A stretch of 64,000 nucleotides of DNA from Phragmites australis (taxonomy: Eukaryota > Streptophyta > Magnoliopsida > Poales > Poaceae): positions 21,307,501 to 21,371,500 of the forward strand of contig NC_084932.1 in assembly GCF_958298935.1 (NCBI RefSeq), in the 5' to 3' direction. Positions 10,122 to 22,366 of this stretch are shown piece by piece. The translations under genes and the position numbers were made by a program. The notes beneath the pieces are model-generated. The model ran no database searches. It was not told the origin of the DNA and worked only from the letters and a program-made list of their open reading frames with translations. Numbering within the stretch: position 1 is the stretch's first letter; the number at the start of each line of letters is the position of its first letter.

Positions 10122-13100
10122 TGAAGCGCCCCGGGTTATCCCTGGTGCTTAAAACCATTATTATACCAGTCCCTGGATCAGTCGCTAGTAAATAAGAGTC
10201 TTACAAAAGGTATTATCAATGCCATACAACTCAAGGGGCGGTGAGTATAATCCACTAGCTTAATAAAACATACAACACTAAGCCCAAGTGCATTATTACA
10301 AGGGTCCACGACAATACAGTACACAACAGAGACAACATGGAGACCACGCCACTCCACAGGCAACTCGGGTGCGGATGCGACCAAGCCTACTCGTCTGTCT
10401 CACCGTCTGCCTCGGTGAAGTCCAGGTTGTCCTCTGAAAGTACAAGCAAGAGTGAGTACAAGAGTACTCAACAAGTCTCAACCCTTGCCTTACAGCAAGG
10501 GGGGTATGAGTACATGCATAAATGGAGGACAAAGATAAGCTGTAAGGTTGAATTTTGCAGGAAGCTAAGTTTTACACATGCTTGGTTCATTTTATATAAA
10601 ACGGTTTATGAAAACGACATTAGTAATAAAAAGGGGTTGTCCAAGTTTTATTGTTACTGGACACCTCGTCCACGGCAACCCACGACACACGACCGGACCT
10701 ATATTCCAAAACAGGGCACACCTTGCCCACTCACTCACAAGGAGAACACACGCAACCCATGCTAGTTGCTACGACAGAATTGTAGTTCTTCCATGACCGT
10801 GGACAACGGCTATTTGAATAGTTTTACCACTACAGGGTTGTACACTTTACCCACAAGCTGAGTTCGACAACATTCCACCGCTGTGGAAGCGCGACTCAAC
10901 AAAGCCATTACCCACAACAACATCATCACACTAACCGCCTACGGGAGCTAACCAGGGGTTCATGACCTTTAGCTAGCCCTCCAACTGGGTCGCCAAGCCT
11001 ACACCGCCTGCACCTGCTCCATGGTTCCCCGCTGCACACCTGCCTCCAGATGATAGTAGACTAGTTGGGGAGATTTAGATTAAGCCCTGCCCATACAGGG
11101 TCGAATTGTTGTACTGTATAGACTAGGTAGGATATCACATCAACTTGTTCCTTAAACGAGCCAAGGCAAATATTTCCATATGGAGCCTGCCACACGGGCA
11201 GCACTCCTCCCAAAGCCTATCTCACCGATAGCGCTCTGACTCCCTAGGCATTCCCGAAGGAACCCTAATTTGCCCCAGCTCTACCCCAACTCAGGTATTA
11301 TCATTATCATCCAACAAGGTTTTACCCAACCATAACACACACAACACAAACACCAAGTTTTACACCTTTGAAAAGCTAGATATGATTAAGCATGAAGTAG
11401 TAGTAAAGACAATCATCCTAAGCATGCTAATAACAAGGTAATCGCATGAGCTTAAGTAAATGGACTAGGAAAAGATCCTAATTTTACCAAGATTTAGCAT
11501 ATAAGGTAAATAAAAGAAGGCTGGCTAAGCTACAATAGGTCATAACTAGTTCAACAGTTTAAAATATACCAACTAGTAATACTTCATGTAGTATATCAGA
11601 GTAAAACGGCTGCTACGAGTCGTGTTGATAAAACTGGGTTCAATATGGCCAAAGGGAAAACGGATTGAGACTTGCCTTCGTTGAAGTCCTCGAGGGGGTC
11701 TTGCTCAAACTCCTGGGTTCCTGGCACCACCTCCTCCTCCTCAACGAACTCTCCGGTGTCTAGTCGCAACAAACAAACAAGACAACACACAAATAAATAC
11801 AAATAAATTTGAAATAAATATGAAAATGGTATGAATAGATAGAGCTTGAATTTAGAAGAATATCGGTGGAAGAATCGTCGAAATCAGAGTTTAAAACGGA
11901 GGAATTATGGGTTTTGAAAGTTAATCAGTGGAATAGATCAGGAAAAGGATAGAATATTCCTTGGAATTTCCAATTTTCTGGAAATGGTGGACGAGCACTG
12001 TGCTCGGTGGGTTATATAGGGCGTTGGGCTCGGTGATTTGGGCTGTCCTTGGGTCAGATCGGCCCGTGTTGGCCCGACGGGGGGTTAACGGCCGGCAACG
12101 ATGTTTGGACGCCAGGCCCGCCTGGCGGATTAACACAGAGAGGGGAGGGGGACAAAAGAGTGACAACATCGGTCGGTGAGGGCGGCATGTCCACCGCAGT
12201 GGCTCAGGATGGCGGCAGGGAGGTTTACGCGGCGGAGCCCCACCGGAAAGCTCACCGGAAGACCTTTTCGGTCGCTGTTCTCGATGGCGAATGCACTAGA
12301 AGGGAGAGGGAGGTGTGGGGAATCGGTTTTGGGTGTAGCTTGGGCTAGGGACGCAACGGAGGTGGCTGGCGGCTTGTGGCTATAGCGGCGGCTTGGGGAG
12401 CTCAGCGTGAAGCTCGGTGAGAGCTAGGGATAGGGGGATGAGTGTGGGGAAGGGTGGAGGCGCTTGGTGCGGTGCTGTGTGGCCAAAAATGGTGGAGGTT
12501 GGAGCTCAGTTGAGGGAGATCAATGGTGAGGGTGAGCTCAGAGGAGAGAGACAAAGAGGGAGCAGTGAGAGTGAGAGAGGGTAGGAGGGAAGCGAGGCTT
12601 GCCTCAACGTGCTTGAGTGGTCGCGGTAAAGAGGAAAGGACCTCAGTTGGGGCTATTTATAGGCGGGGAGGAAAGGCAAAGCTCGGCGGCAAGGATGGCG
12701 GCGAGGATGCGCTCGCCGAGCTTGGTACAAGTGGCATTATTGCGGTCGTAGCTGAGTGACTCGGCTCTGGCAACCCCGTAGGTGTGTGTGCGGGTGTGTT
12801 GGCGCGAAGAAAAGGGGACAGGGCGAGTGGACGACACAGTGGTGTCCGGCAGCTGGACTTCCCGGGCACGGTCGCCGTCCATGCTGTGGGATGTGACCAA
12901 GCTAGGCAAGGAAAGACGGGAGGACAGCACGGCGGGATGGCGTGCGGTAGAGGGGGGGTCACCTGCGCTCGGTAGCCGGGTGAGCTCCAGCGCACGTGCG
13001 CGCGTACAGCGTACTGAGGTCTGAGGCGCTACCCCGGGGAAGAAGGGCATGCGGGCCGGGCTGGCTACGCGCGAGAGAAGGGGAGAGGGAGAGGAGCTGA

Positions 13101-13366
13101 GTGGGCCGGCGCAGTGGAGAAAGGTAGGGCGGCCCAGGGGCGAGAGCGATCGGGCCGGGAGAGAAAAGAAGCGGACCGGCCAAGTGAGGGAGGGGAAAAG
13201 GAGGGAAAGGAAGATGGGCCAGTTGAGGGAGAAAATGATGGATTGATCCCATAGCGAAAAAGATTTGGGATTTTTGGAGGAGGTTTTTAAGATGGTTTGA
13301 AGAAGAATTAAGGGTTTTATTTGAATCAAATTTGAAATTTGATTTGGCCAAAACTGGGATTTTACA
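10122..13366 (-). repeat. 5' LTR of the Tekay-like element (complete, 3,245 bp)
   Basis: Bounded inside by the primer-binding site and outside by TGTAAAATCCCAG (minus strand, from 13366). The portion 11081-13366 aligns with the truncated 3' LTR. The portion 10122-11080 has no partner in the window. Confidence 0.85.
12654..12661 (-). promoter_or_regulatory. LTR TATA box
   Basis: TATAAATA on the minus strand in a GC-rich context, conserved at 3706-3713 in the other LTR. It is placed in U3 as expected for the element promoter. Confidence 0.55.
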
Positions 13367-13935
13367 AGGTATTAGATGATGTAGATGATCTAGATTTGTG
13401 TTTGAATTTGGTATTTAGAGATCAATTATATCTAGATCTAGATGTTGATCTAGATTTTTTTTATGATGATCTAGAATTAATTGATCTAGGTATATATGAT
13501 GCTTAAAATATAGATCTAGGTTTAATTACGTAGTTTTAATCTAATTTTCTAGATAAATTTAGTTTTTATTACATGAATTTTGGTATATAAACATATAAAA
13601 TTATCGATAAATATATTTATTGATGTAGTATTAAATGATCATCTTTCATTTTGCTCCTTTGGTTCGATAATTGTAATACTCCTTGAGGACAAACTATAGC
13701 TGCGCTGCACATGATATTGTGTGCTTGCAGGTTCTTCCAACGAAGAGTCAAATACGTGCCTGATCACCAACTAGCACATTCAGTCTATCAGCACACGCAT
13801 CGCAATCCAACAAGCAAGTCCAGTCTATCAGCACACCCAGCACCACAAATCCATGGCTCAGACGGTGGCTGGCGGATCCTGTGCTTCTCCTCAAGCTAGT
13901 CGCAACCAACTCCTCCGCATGTGTAAGCGCACCTA
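13367..13935. other. Unique flank with GATCTAG cluster and possible exon start
   Basis: 13372-13520 is AT-rich with six GATCTAG words in about 150 bp. From about 13720 the sequence looks genic: a CA-rich leader with a repeated AGTCTATCAGCACAC, then an ATG at 13852 in good monocot context (AATCCATGG) opening a frame MAQTVAGGSCASPQASRN that runs into the LTR beginning at 13936. This may be the 5' end of a host gene broken by the insertion. I cannot name it. Confidence 0.3.
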
Positions 13936-14668
13936 TGTAACAGCCCTAAGTTCTTAAAACCATAGAAAATAAAAAAATCAAAGAAAAATAATATATATAT
14001 GCATATATTTTTTATTCCTTGATTATGTATAGGTAGTATATACATTGTATGTATAATTATACAAGTGTATATACATGAGGGAAATTAGAGAAGAAATAGA
14101 AAAAGCTTTTTGAGCTAAGGCCACCTCTCTTCCCCTCTTCTCAGTTTTGGCCCAATCCAGCCAATCTAGCCCACCACCATCTCTCCCTCACCCTCTCCTC
14201 TCTCTTTCTCTGGGCCACAGCCTAGCTCATCTGCTGGCCCAGCCCACTCTCTCCTCTCTTCCCTCCCTCTATGTTGAGCTTGGTATCGCAGCACAGCAGC
14301 AGTAGCCGGCCACCACTGCCCACGTAATCGCCGCTATGTCCAAGTCGGAAATCGACAGCCTAACTACCAAATGGACTCGTCGGGACACCTAGAAGCTCAA
14401 GCCGTGTCAATTTTGCTAGAGCCCTAGCCAATCACCTGAGGTGCGCTTGAGTTCATCCGTAGGTTGCCCGAAATCCAAACCAAACCCATGGGATAGAGAT
14501 AGAGGCGAGCAATGGATTAAAAGAAGGAAGAATCCCAGAGCTATGCGCGAGCTTTTACCCAAAAGATAGAGACCTGAGCGTGTTTGAGACCTCAGAATCG
14601 AGTTCGGATCGCCGCCACCACTCCTTCTCAAAATTCGAAACGAATTGGAGATGGAAGAGCCTCCCGCC

Positions 14669-14676
14669 TATATATA
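14669..14676 (+). promoter_or_regulatory. TATA box of the long LTR
   Basis: TATATATA preceded by CCTCCCGCC and followed by a CT-rich leader, about 735 bp into the LTR. This is consistent with a U3 promoter. Confidence 0.45.
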
Positions 14677-17158
14677 TGTGATCCTACGCCCTCCCCATAT
14701 CATCCTGAAGCTTTTGCCCAACTTTTCACCAAGAGATCGACGCCCATAGCTAATCGCCGTCGAGCTCCGAAGCTTCAAGCCACCCTCCGTCGTTGCCAGC
14801 CTCTTTGGAGCTTCACCGCCATTGACGTGTGCCCTATGTGAGTTCGCCGGGCCTCCTCGATTCTTTTCCACCGCTCACCGGAGCAACTAGATCACCGGAG
14901 CGTCGTTCCAACGTCCTTCTGGCGATGTGCCGCCATGAAAGCCGTCGCCGAGAGCCAACACATGTGAGCCATCCGATTTAAAACTGAAGGTCGAGATTAG
15001 AAGCCTGCGTACCCCTTCGGTAGCTAATCATGAAGTGCCACGTGGCATTCATAAACCCAGTCAGTCGAACGCCATGTCACCGAACCAAGTCAGCATGCCA
15101 CATCAGCGCTTTTGTCGACGTGTTGTGCCACCTCAGCAAAGAGTGCACAGTCAGTAGCTAGTCAACATTATTTTCTTTTTAATTGTTTTTAATTGTTTTG
15201 CTAACATCATAATTCATAAATATTACGCAATAAATAATTTTTTAGTATAAAAATAATACTAAAAATAATAATAAATAGGAAATTAATTTCTGAAAATGTT
15301 TTATAGGTTTATTTAATTCTATTTAATAGTTTTAAATAGTTTTATAATTCAAATAGATGCTACAAAATTCTAGAAAAAATCTAGAAAATCATAGATGACT
15401 TTGGAAAAATCCTAGAAAATTCTTATCAACATAATTTTATCTGTAGATAATCTTTTCAGTTCTGTTTTAATTTTTAGAAAATCATAACTTATCAACCGTA
15501 GCTCTATTTTGACATGTTCTTTTGCTGAGTTGTTTGGAGTAATGTAAATTCTTGTGATGATAATGTTTGTTGTGTGATATTTGGTTCTTTTTGGATCTTG
15601 GTGTTTATGTGTTGCTGTTTTTTTGCGTATGTTGCGAGTAGACGCCAACATTTCGGAGAAGCTAGAAGGTCTACAGGATCAAGATTTTGAAGACACAACT
15701 GAGTTCAGTGAAGGCAAGTTGTGTTCTTGATCATTTTTATCCCAGTTTTATAAATTTTTTGTTGTATAAACATGCATGCAATAAATTGTTGGGAATCCCA
15801 AATGTTAGGCTTTACCCTATTTTTTTCCTTATCATCCTTGTCGCCATAGTATGATTTTGGGTTATGGATGGGTAGATGATGCTTAGCTTTGCTTTGGGAT
15901 GGTAATCATGATAATTATTCCACTAACTTGATAATTGTCCTATGCAATAATGATTAAATATAGTGGAATAATTTGTGTAGCAACATGGTATAGGGATTTG
16001 AGCAATGGTAGTCTTGCTAAAATCTAAGGATCAGTTCGTGGGGTGATCTTTCTATGTTTATAGTACAACCACAAGCCTGAAATGGGACGGGCTAGCTGAG
16101 TAATTTGCTTACTCTCAACATAGTGTAGACCAGATAGAAGAGCGGTGAATGGACAATATCCTGAGATTCAAAAGGCGCAAGAGGGGCTTCCGTTGTTGAG
16201 GTGGAATCACGCGGCAGTGAAACCTTAGCGGGTAGATATGTGCTGAGAGGGGGCATTATAAAGGGTTTGTAGTGGATTCCTAGCGCACACCTCGGTAGTG
16301 TGTAAGAGTTATTCGACGACCAATGGATGCTCACCAAAACAAGATGATACGTCTTTTGGGTAAAGTACAATCTCTGCAGAGTCAAAACTGAATATTCAGC
16401 TGTGCTTATGGTCATGAGGGGCACTGAAAACCTACCATGATTATAATTAGATGTTTTGGTTAGTCGGGTCAACTGTGATGGTGGGAATCATAGTTGAGGG
16501 TGGTCAATCATTGTGGTGGGAACTATGATTGAGGGTTCAACCTTACTGGATGGAACTTTGATTGAGGTGTTGGTTAGTTGGTTAAGTCACGATGGATAGA
16601 ATCTTGAGGTGGTTTGTTATTCACTTAATTATTATTGCTTTTTAAATATTTTTACTTAAATGCTGATTTATGCAAAGGAGCCATTCAACCTATTTCTTGT
16701 TAAAGCCTTCATATGCATACTATTCCTTCACAACTTGCTGAGTACGACAAGTGCCCACTCTTGATATCACCAAACACTCAGTTGGAGAAGGTATCGAGGA
16801 GTACGCTGAAGGTGGATCGTTTTAAGATGCTTTCTACGTCGATGATGCCTGTGGAAGAGTCGTAAGGGATTAGAGTCTTCGTAGTTCGTTTAGTTCCGCT
16901 GTAGTTTATTTAGTTCTTCGACCCTTGAAGGTCACTTATGTAAGATGGTGAATTCGATTAAGTATGGATATTGTAATAATTATCATCAATGAAGTCACTA
17001 TATGTTGGGATTGATTCCTAGGCTCAGCACATAGATGTGATTGGTTTGTTTCTTCAACCGATCTCGACAACCTCCAAGCCGCTGCTTCCAGATCTGGGCA
17101 CACCCCACCTGAGGTTGGCATGACTGATGATAGTGACATGGATATAGGCTGGGGACAC

Positions 17159-17163
17159 GGAGG
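17159..17163. other. Target-site duplication of the copia element (left)
   Basis: GGAGG directly before the left LTR, repeated at 29003-29007 directly after the right LTR. Confidence 0.8.
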
Positions 17164-17694
17164 TGTTAGGGGAACATATAGACTATGCTAGGACAAATCA
17201 AATTTCTCTACCGCGTTTAACTAGGAAACCATGTGAGTTGGGGATCATGGATCGTTACCTCTAGAAATGCAGTGCAGCAGAAGAAGAGTCATGCATGTCC
17301 ACGAAGAGGAAGTAGTCGATCACATCACCCACGAAGATGAAGTAGTCGATCTCCTTGTAGTGTCCTTCTCGCTGATCAGCACCACAGCAATGGCAGCAAT
17401 GCCTCCACGGTATCCAAATGCACAGGGATGAAATGCCGTATGCCAGTGTGCTAGCACCGCACCTAGCTAGGGTTTCGTATGGAGTTCGGGAAGAGGTGGC
17501 GGCCAGGGTTTTGGTGGTCGAATCAACTATTGCGCCCATGGCTCCTGCCTCCTCTTATATAGAGTACACTAATGAGGCTTTTATCACATTAATGACAATC
17601 ATGACTCTAAACCCTAATGGATATTTAATCATATTAAATCCCACTTGCAGATCCAGTCTGCATATATGATCGCCTCTAGGGCATCTCACCAACA
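17164..17694 (-). repeat. 3' LTR of the copia element
   Basis: 531 bp, ends TGTTAGG...CCAACA on the plus strand. It pairs with 28473-29002. Confidence 0.85.
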
Positions 17695-17708
17695 ATCTCC
17701 CACTTGCA
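17695..17708 (-). other. Polypurine tract of the copia element
   Basis: AAGTGGGAGAT on the minus strand immediately before the 3' LTR start TGTTGG. Confidence 0.7.
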
Positions 17709-17814
17709 CTAGAGTCGATCATGCAAGTTTTTAAATTCCATCCCTTTAAGTGTGTGACTAGTTAGGTTCATGTGTAAACGGCCGCTACCTAGAAACCATT
17801 TCCAAATTGCAAGT

Positions 17815-18050
17815 TGTTGGGGGAAAGGCCCAGACCTATAAAGGAGCCCATGTGGCAAAGCAGCTTATGTAAAAGCCCAAGGGCCTCTTTGTAATATTTG
17901 TACCCCACCAAGGGGTGGAGAGTAAGTTTCACCTCCCCCTCACCTATATAAAGGACCCAAGGGGTCAAGGGTAGGGGTTGATTCCTCCCATCTCCACTCT
18001 CTCTTTGCCTGGAATGAACACTTTCGGCACTGTAGCTGGAAACAGTTCCA
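17815..18050 (+). repeat. Left LTR of the Tat-like element
   Basis: About 236 bp from TGTTGGGGG to a CA just before the primer-site-like sequence. It includes a TATA box and a pyrimidine-rich leader. The first 60 bp recur at 23116-23177. Confidence 0.55.
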
Positions 18051-18520
18051 ATAGTTGGCACCAAACGTGGTGATCCAATTCCGAAGAGAGTGAGTGTGCC
18101 TTCGTCAGGCTTCTAATTAGGCTGCATATGGGCCTTTATCGGGCTATGCTCCCGCGATCGGGCCTCCGTCAGGCTTTCGAACCAGATGCCCTTCACCCCT
18201 ACAAGCAGGCCTTCGCCTGGCCTTTGTACCAGAGGCCTTCGCCATCATAGTGGGCCTTCACTGGGGCTCTTGGGCCTTCACCGGGCCTCACTTTGTGCCT
18301 TCCTCTGTTGTTATACATCATTGTGCCATAGTAAAGTATTTATTGTTTGTCCATGTGTGCACTTCATACGTACGCGTTTATTTTTCGCATGCTGGCATCA
18401 AGTCTTCATGGCGAAGCGTTTACTCTACAAGTAGTTGAATTACATAAGTGCACCAAATTACTTATTCGTCGCTTGTATGCCGAAATATTTACCTTTCGCA
18501 TGATTGCATGGTATATACGT

Positions 18521-18836
18521 AGGTTCTAACCCTTCACTTGTACGTCGAAGCATTTGTTCTCATTTGAGGGAATTTCTCTCTCATACGCAGGTTCTAACCC
18601 TTCGCTTGTATGTCGAAGCATTTGTTCTCGTTTGAGGGAATTTCTCTCTCATATGCAGGTTCTAACCCTTCGCTTGTATGTCGAAGCATTTGTCTTGTTT
18701 GAGGGAATTTCTCTCTCATACGTAGGTTCTAACCCTTCGCTTGTATGTCGAAGCATTTGTTCTTGTTTGAGAGAATTTCTCTCCCATACGTAGGTTCTAA
18801 CCCTTCGCTTGTATGTCGAAGCATTTGTTCCTTTTC
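18521..18836 (+). repeat. 68-bp tandem repeat, block 1 (five copies)
   Basis: Copies start at 18521, 18589, 18657, 18724 and 18792. The unit begins AGGTTCTAACCCTTCGCTTG and contains GAGGGAATTTCTCTC. The period is not a multiple of three, so a continuous protein is not selected across it. Confidence 0.9.
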
Positions 18837-19028
18837 ATATGCATGATATTTACCCTTGACATGAATGAGAGCTCTTTACCAAAGAATTTACCCTCGCATG
18901 CGTGCATCGCATCTCCTATTGTTGAAGCGCTTATTTTTTGCACGTTTATGCTACATTTGCATGGAGAACGTATTCTTCGTGTGAACGGCGAAGTATTTAC
19001 CTCCCATGTGATTGCATGGTATATACGC
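18837..19028 (+). repeat. Spacer of the higher-order repeat, copy 1
   Basis: About 190 bp separating the two 68-bp blocks. A diverged second copy follows block 2 (about 19405-19620), and its end (GTATTTACC...GATTGCATGGTATATAC) also precedes block 1 at about 18485-18520. Confidence 0.7.
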
Positions 19029-19412
19029 AGGTTCTAACCCTTCGTTTGTATGTCGAAGCATTTGTTGCCATTTGAGGGAATTTCTCTCTCATACGCAAGT
19101 TCTGACCCTTCGCTTGTATGTCAAAGCATTTGTTCTCGTTTGAGGGAATTTCTCTCATACGCAGGTTCTAACCCTTCACTTGTATGTCCAAGCATTTATT
19201 ATTGTTTGAAGGAATTTCTCTCTCATATGCAGGTTCTAACCCTTTGCTTGAATGTTGAAGCATTTGTTCTCGTTTGAGGGAATTTCTCTCATAAGCAGGT
19301 TCTAACCCTTCGCTTGTATGTCGAAGCATTTGTTCTCGTTTGAGGGAATTTCTCTCATACGCAGGTTCTAACCCTTCTCTTGTATGTTGGAGCATTTTTT
19401 CCTTTTCATATG
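19029..19412 (+). repeat. 66-68-bp tandem repeat, block 2 (six copies)
   Basis: Same unit as 18521-18836, copies starting 19029, 19097, 19163, 19231, 19297 and 19363. Three spacings are 66 because one CT of CTCTCTC is missing. Confidence 0.9.
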
Positions 19413-20947
19413 AACGATATTTACCCTTCGCATGAATTAATAAACAAATGAGAGCTCTTTACCGAAGAATTCACCCCTGCATGCGTGCATCATATCTCCT
19501 ATCGCTTGTATGTTGAAGCGCTTATTTTTTGCGTGTTCGCGTTACATTTGCATGGGGAATGTATTCTTCGCGTGAATGCCGGGGTATTTACCTCCCATGT
19601 GTTTGCATGACACAAATGAATCGAAGTGCATGTTTTTACCCTTTGCAAGTATCTGCAGGTTTTTATGCTCTGTTTGAGGGGCTATTTCTTCCTTTAATGC
19701 AGGTATTTACTCTTTGCATGATATAGCTCATTATTACATGACGAAGTATTTACTCTTCACATACTCGTATCACATGTGCATGCATGCCGAAGCATAAATT
19801 CTTCTAAATACGTATGCTAAACCTTCAGTTAAAGGGCTTAATTCATCGCTTGCAGGTTTCTTACCCTTCTCTTGAGCGTTCAATCCTCGTATGCCAGTTT
19901 TTATCCCTTGCATAAGGCAGTTTTCATTCTTCGGTGTGACGAAGTATCCGTCCATCATGTGTGTTTTATTTTTCATATGGCAAATACGCTCCATACATCG
20001 CATTTACATGCCGAAGTATTTATTTTTGTGCATTTGCATGAAGGCATACTTCGCGCATATATACGCTTCAAATGCGTGTATATTTTTGTTACTCATTTGC
20101 GATAAAGCGCATACTTTTCATTTGTACATAGCATCATCACTTGGGAATGTAGACGCTTCGCACGTTTTGCATTGTATAAGTGCATCGGGATGTTTTCTCC
20201 GCGTATGCTTACTTTTTCTTTACGCTTGCATTACATATGCATCGAAGCATTTATTCTTCGCATAGTTGCCGAAGTATTCATTCTCTTTACGTAGCGATTC
20301 TTCAGGCATTGGCATTACATATCATCAAAATGTTCACCCTTCGCTCATATGGCGAAGCTTTTATTTTTTGCGTGCTCTCATTACATTTGCGCCGAAGTAC
20401 ATATTCTTCACATGAATGCCAAAGCATTATCTTCTGTATACCTATTACATAAATGCATCGAAGCATTTGTTTTACGCATGTGCAGATTCTTACCCTCTGG
20501 TCGAGGGAATATTTATTCCCCATACACAGGTTTTAACATTCGCATAGTTGTTGAGGTGTTAATCTTTATGGCGCTTGCGTTATTTACATGCATCAAAGCA
20601 GCTCTTCATTGTGTATACAGGTGCCCCTCCCTCCGTGCGAGGGAATATTTATTCATCATGCATAGGTTTAAGCCTTTGCATGAGAAGACTCTTATTGCTC
20701 ATATGCATGAAGTTTAAATCTTTGTAGATGGGGCTTATCCCTCACACAGAAAGTTTTATCCTTTGTTGCTACATTTATCATCATGCCAAAGCGTTTACTC
20801 TTCGATTGTTCACAAGTGGAACGCTAAGCAAGGGTGGGTGGTATTTCCGAGTCTTTGAAACAAACTATTTAGGGCCTTTAGTCTTTTGATTAGAGTAGAG
20901 GTCGTTTTTTTCCCTTTTCGTGCATCAATTTAACACATGCATAAAAG

Positions 20948-21350
20948 ACGGGGGCTAAGAGTGCCTGCCGCTACACCGAAGGCAAAAGAACCTTTAGGAA
21001 CAAAAAGCCGAAGTACTTCTTGACCTTAAACAAAGGCAGCGCACCTCTCAACTTAAAACAAAAGATGGGGGCTAAGAGTGTCTACCCTCGCACCGAAGGA
21101 AAAAGAGACCTTCGGGAACAAAAAGCCGAAGTGTTGCTCGACCTTAAACAAAAGGCAGCGCATCTCTCAACTTAAAACAAAGACGGGGGCTAAGAGTGCC
21201 TACCCCCGAACCGAAGGCAAAAGAGACCGCCGGGAATAAAAAGCCGAAGTGCTGCTTGACCTTAATCAAAGGCAGCGCACCTCTTGACTTAAAACAAAAT
21301 ACGAGGGCTATGTGTGCCTGCCCCTGCATCGAAGGCAAATGAGACCTTCG
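20948..21350 (+). repeat. About 117-bp tandem repeat (four copies)
   Basis: Copies starting 20948, 21064, 21182 and 21300, each opening with GACGGGGGCTAAGAGTG or a variant and containing AAAAAGCCGAAGT and GGCAGCGCA. Confidence 0.85.
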
Positions 21351-21376
21351 GATTACATTAATGCATTTTATTCTTC

Positions 21377-21910
21377 ATGTCCACATACCAAACATACATC
21401 GATTATAATGTGTATTTCATCTCTAGAAAGGGGTGCGAAGCACCTATTGTCCTGCATGATAGGAAGTTGAAGTGTCATTGGTCCTTAGGTAAAGATAGCA
21501 CACCAATCGACTTAAAAGGCAAGCAAAGGCCCAACAAAGAGGACCAAGATACCGCTCAGCTTCAGGTAAAGGCAATGCTCTACTCGGACCTCAGATCGCA
21601 AGTCTTGAAGATACGACCCTTTGCGTTTCGAGAAGCCAAAGATCCTTTCATACACGGTGCATTGCTAACCACCTTCGTCGACAATGGCTACTACTTCGGC
21701 CATGTTGGCACCTTCGATATTGACTCATCGTCACCTTCGGCATCGGCATCGGCATTGACTCAAAGTGAGTTGCCCTCACCTTCGGCTTCAACAGCTTCGA
21801 TAAGACTCCGAATGGAGTCTTTGGCGGCTTCACCCCTGTCTACTTTGACTAGAGGGGCCTTTTGCCACCTCCACTTTGGCCATGTGTCACTTCGCCTCCA
21901 ACGACTCTGA
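21377..21910 (+). other. 177-residue open frame in the Tat-like element, unassigned
   Basis: Longest plus-strand frame in the element interior. Its last third is Ser/Ala-rich repeat sequence entering the 74-bp array. The N-terminal part (with CEAPIVLHDRKLKCHWS) shows no domain I recognise. It may be a residual element gene or chance. Confidence 0.25.
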
Positions 21911-22366
21911 CTACGTCGATCAGAGGGGCTTCGGTCGTGACTACTTTGCTTCGACCGTGACGACTTTGCCTCTATCGACTGCAACTGCATCGACCAGAGG
22001 GGCTTCGACCTTGACTACTTTGCCTCAGTCGCGATGACTTTGCCTCCGTCGACTCTGACTACGTCGACCAGAGGGGCTTCAGCCGCGATTACTTCGCTTT
22101 GGCTGCAATGACTTCGCCTCCATCGACTCCGACTATGTCGACTAGAGGGGCTTTGACCATGACTACTTCGCTTCGGCCACGATGACTTCGCCTCTGTCGA
22201 CTCTGACTACATCGACGAGAGGGGCTCCGGCAGCGACTACTTTGCTTCGGCCGCGACGATTTCACCTCCGTCAACTCTGACTACGTCAACCAGAGGGGCT
22301 TCAGCCACAACTACTTCACTTCAGCCATGATGACTTTGCCTTTGTTGACTAGGCAGTGACTACAGC
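21850..22366 (+). repeat. 74-bp tandem repeat (seven copies)
   Basis: AGAGGGGCT recurs at 21850, 21922, 21996, 22070, 22144, 22218 and 22292, five of the six spacings being exactly 74 bp and the first 72. The unit includes GACTTTGCCTC and GACTCTGACTACGTCGAC. The period shifts the reading frame each copy. Confidence 0.9.

Larger units (their letters stand above)
2127..13366 (-). mobile_element. Ty3/gypsy chromovirus, Tekay-like, old and defective
   Basis: Minus-strand LTR retrotransposon. A 3' LTR (2127-4254) and a 5' LTR (10122-13366) flank gag, protease, RT, RNase H, integrase and a chromodomain in gypsy order. The outer end of the 5' LTR reads TGTAA and its inner end TTCA on the minus strand. 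A TGGTATCAGAGCC primer site and a purine tract sit where expected. The long LTRs, chromodomain and extra ORF before gag fit the Tekay lineage of grass chromoviruses; the lineage name is inference. The LTRs differ by many substitutions and indels and every domain carries stops or frameshifts, so the copy is old. The 3' LTR lacks about 1 kb of its distal end. The base run after 13366 is AGGTA, but no matching target duplication survives on the left. Confidence 0.9.
13936..17163 (+). mobile_element. Long plus-oriented LTR (solo-LTR candidate), left part
   Basis: Starts TGTAACAGCCC after ACCTA (possible target duplication, 13931-13935), has a TATA box at 14669-14676 and AT-rich then mixed sequence typical of long gypsy LTRs, but no coding domains, primer site or polypurine tract. 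The copia element inserted at 17164. The favoured right end is GGGTGTTACA at 30740, which forms a 7-bp terminal inverted repeat with TGTAACA and is followed by ACCTT (4 of 5 match). Without the copia this makes an LTR of about 4.96 kb. Ends near 17054 or 17072 (followed by ACCGA or ACCTC) cannot be excluded. A solo LTR arises by recombination between two LTRs of one element. Confidence 0.5.

Noticed and set aside
18521..19412. Regular repeats resembling a CRISPR array
   Set aside because: Units are contiguous with no unique spacers, lie in a plant retroelement and have no cas genes. They are ordinary tandem repeats.
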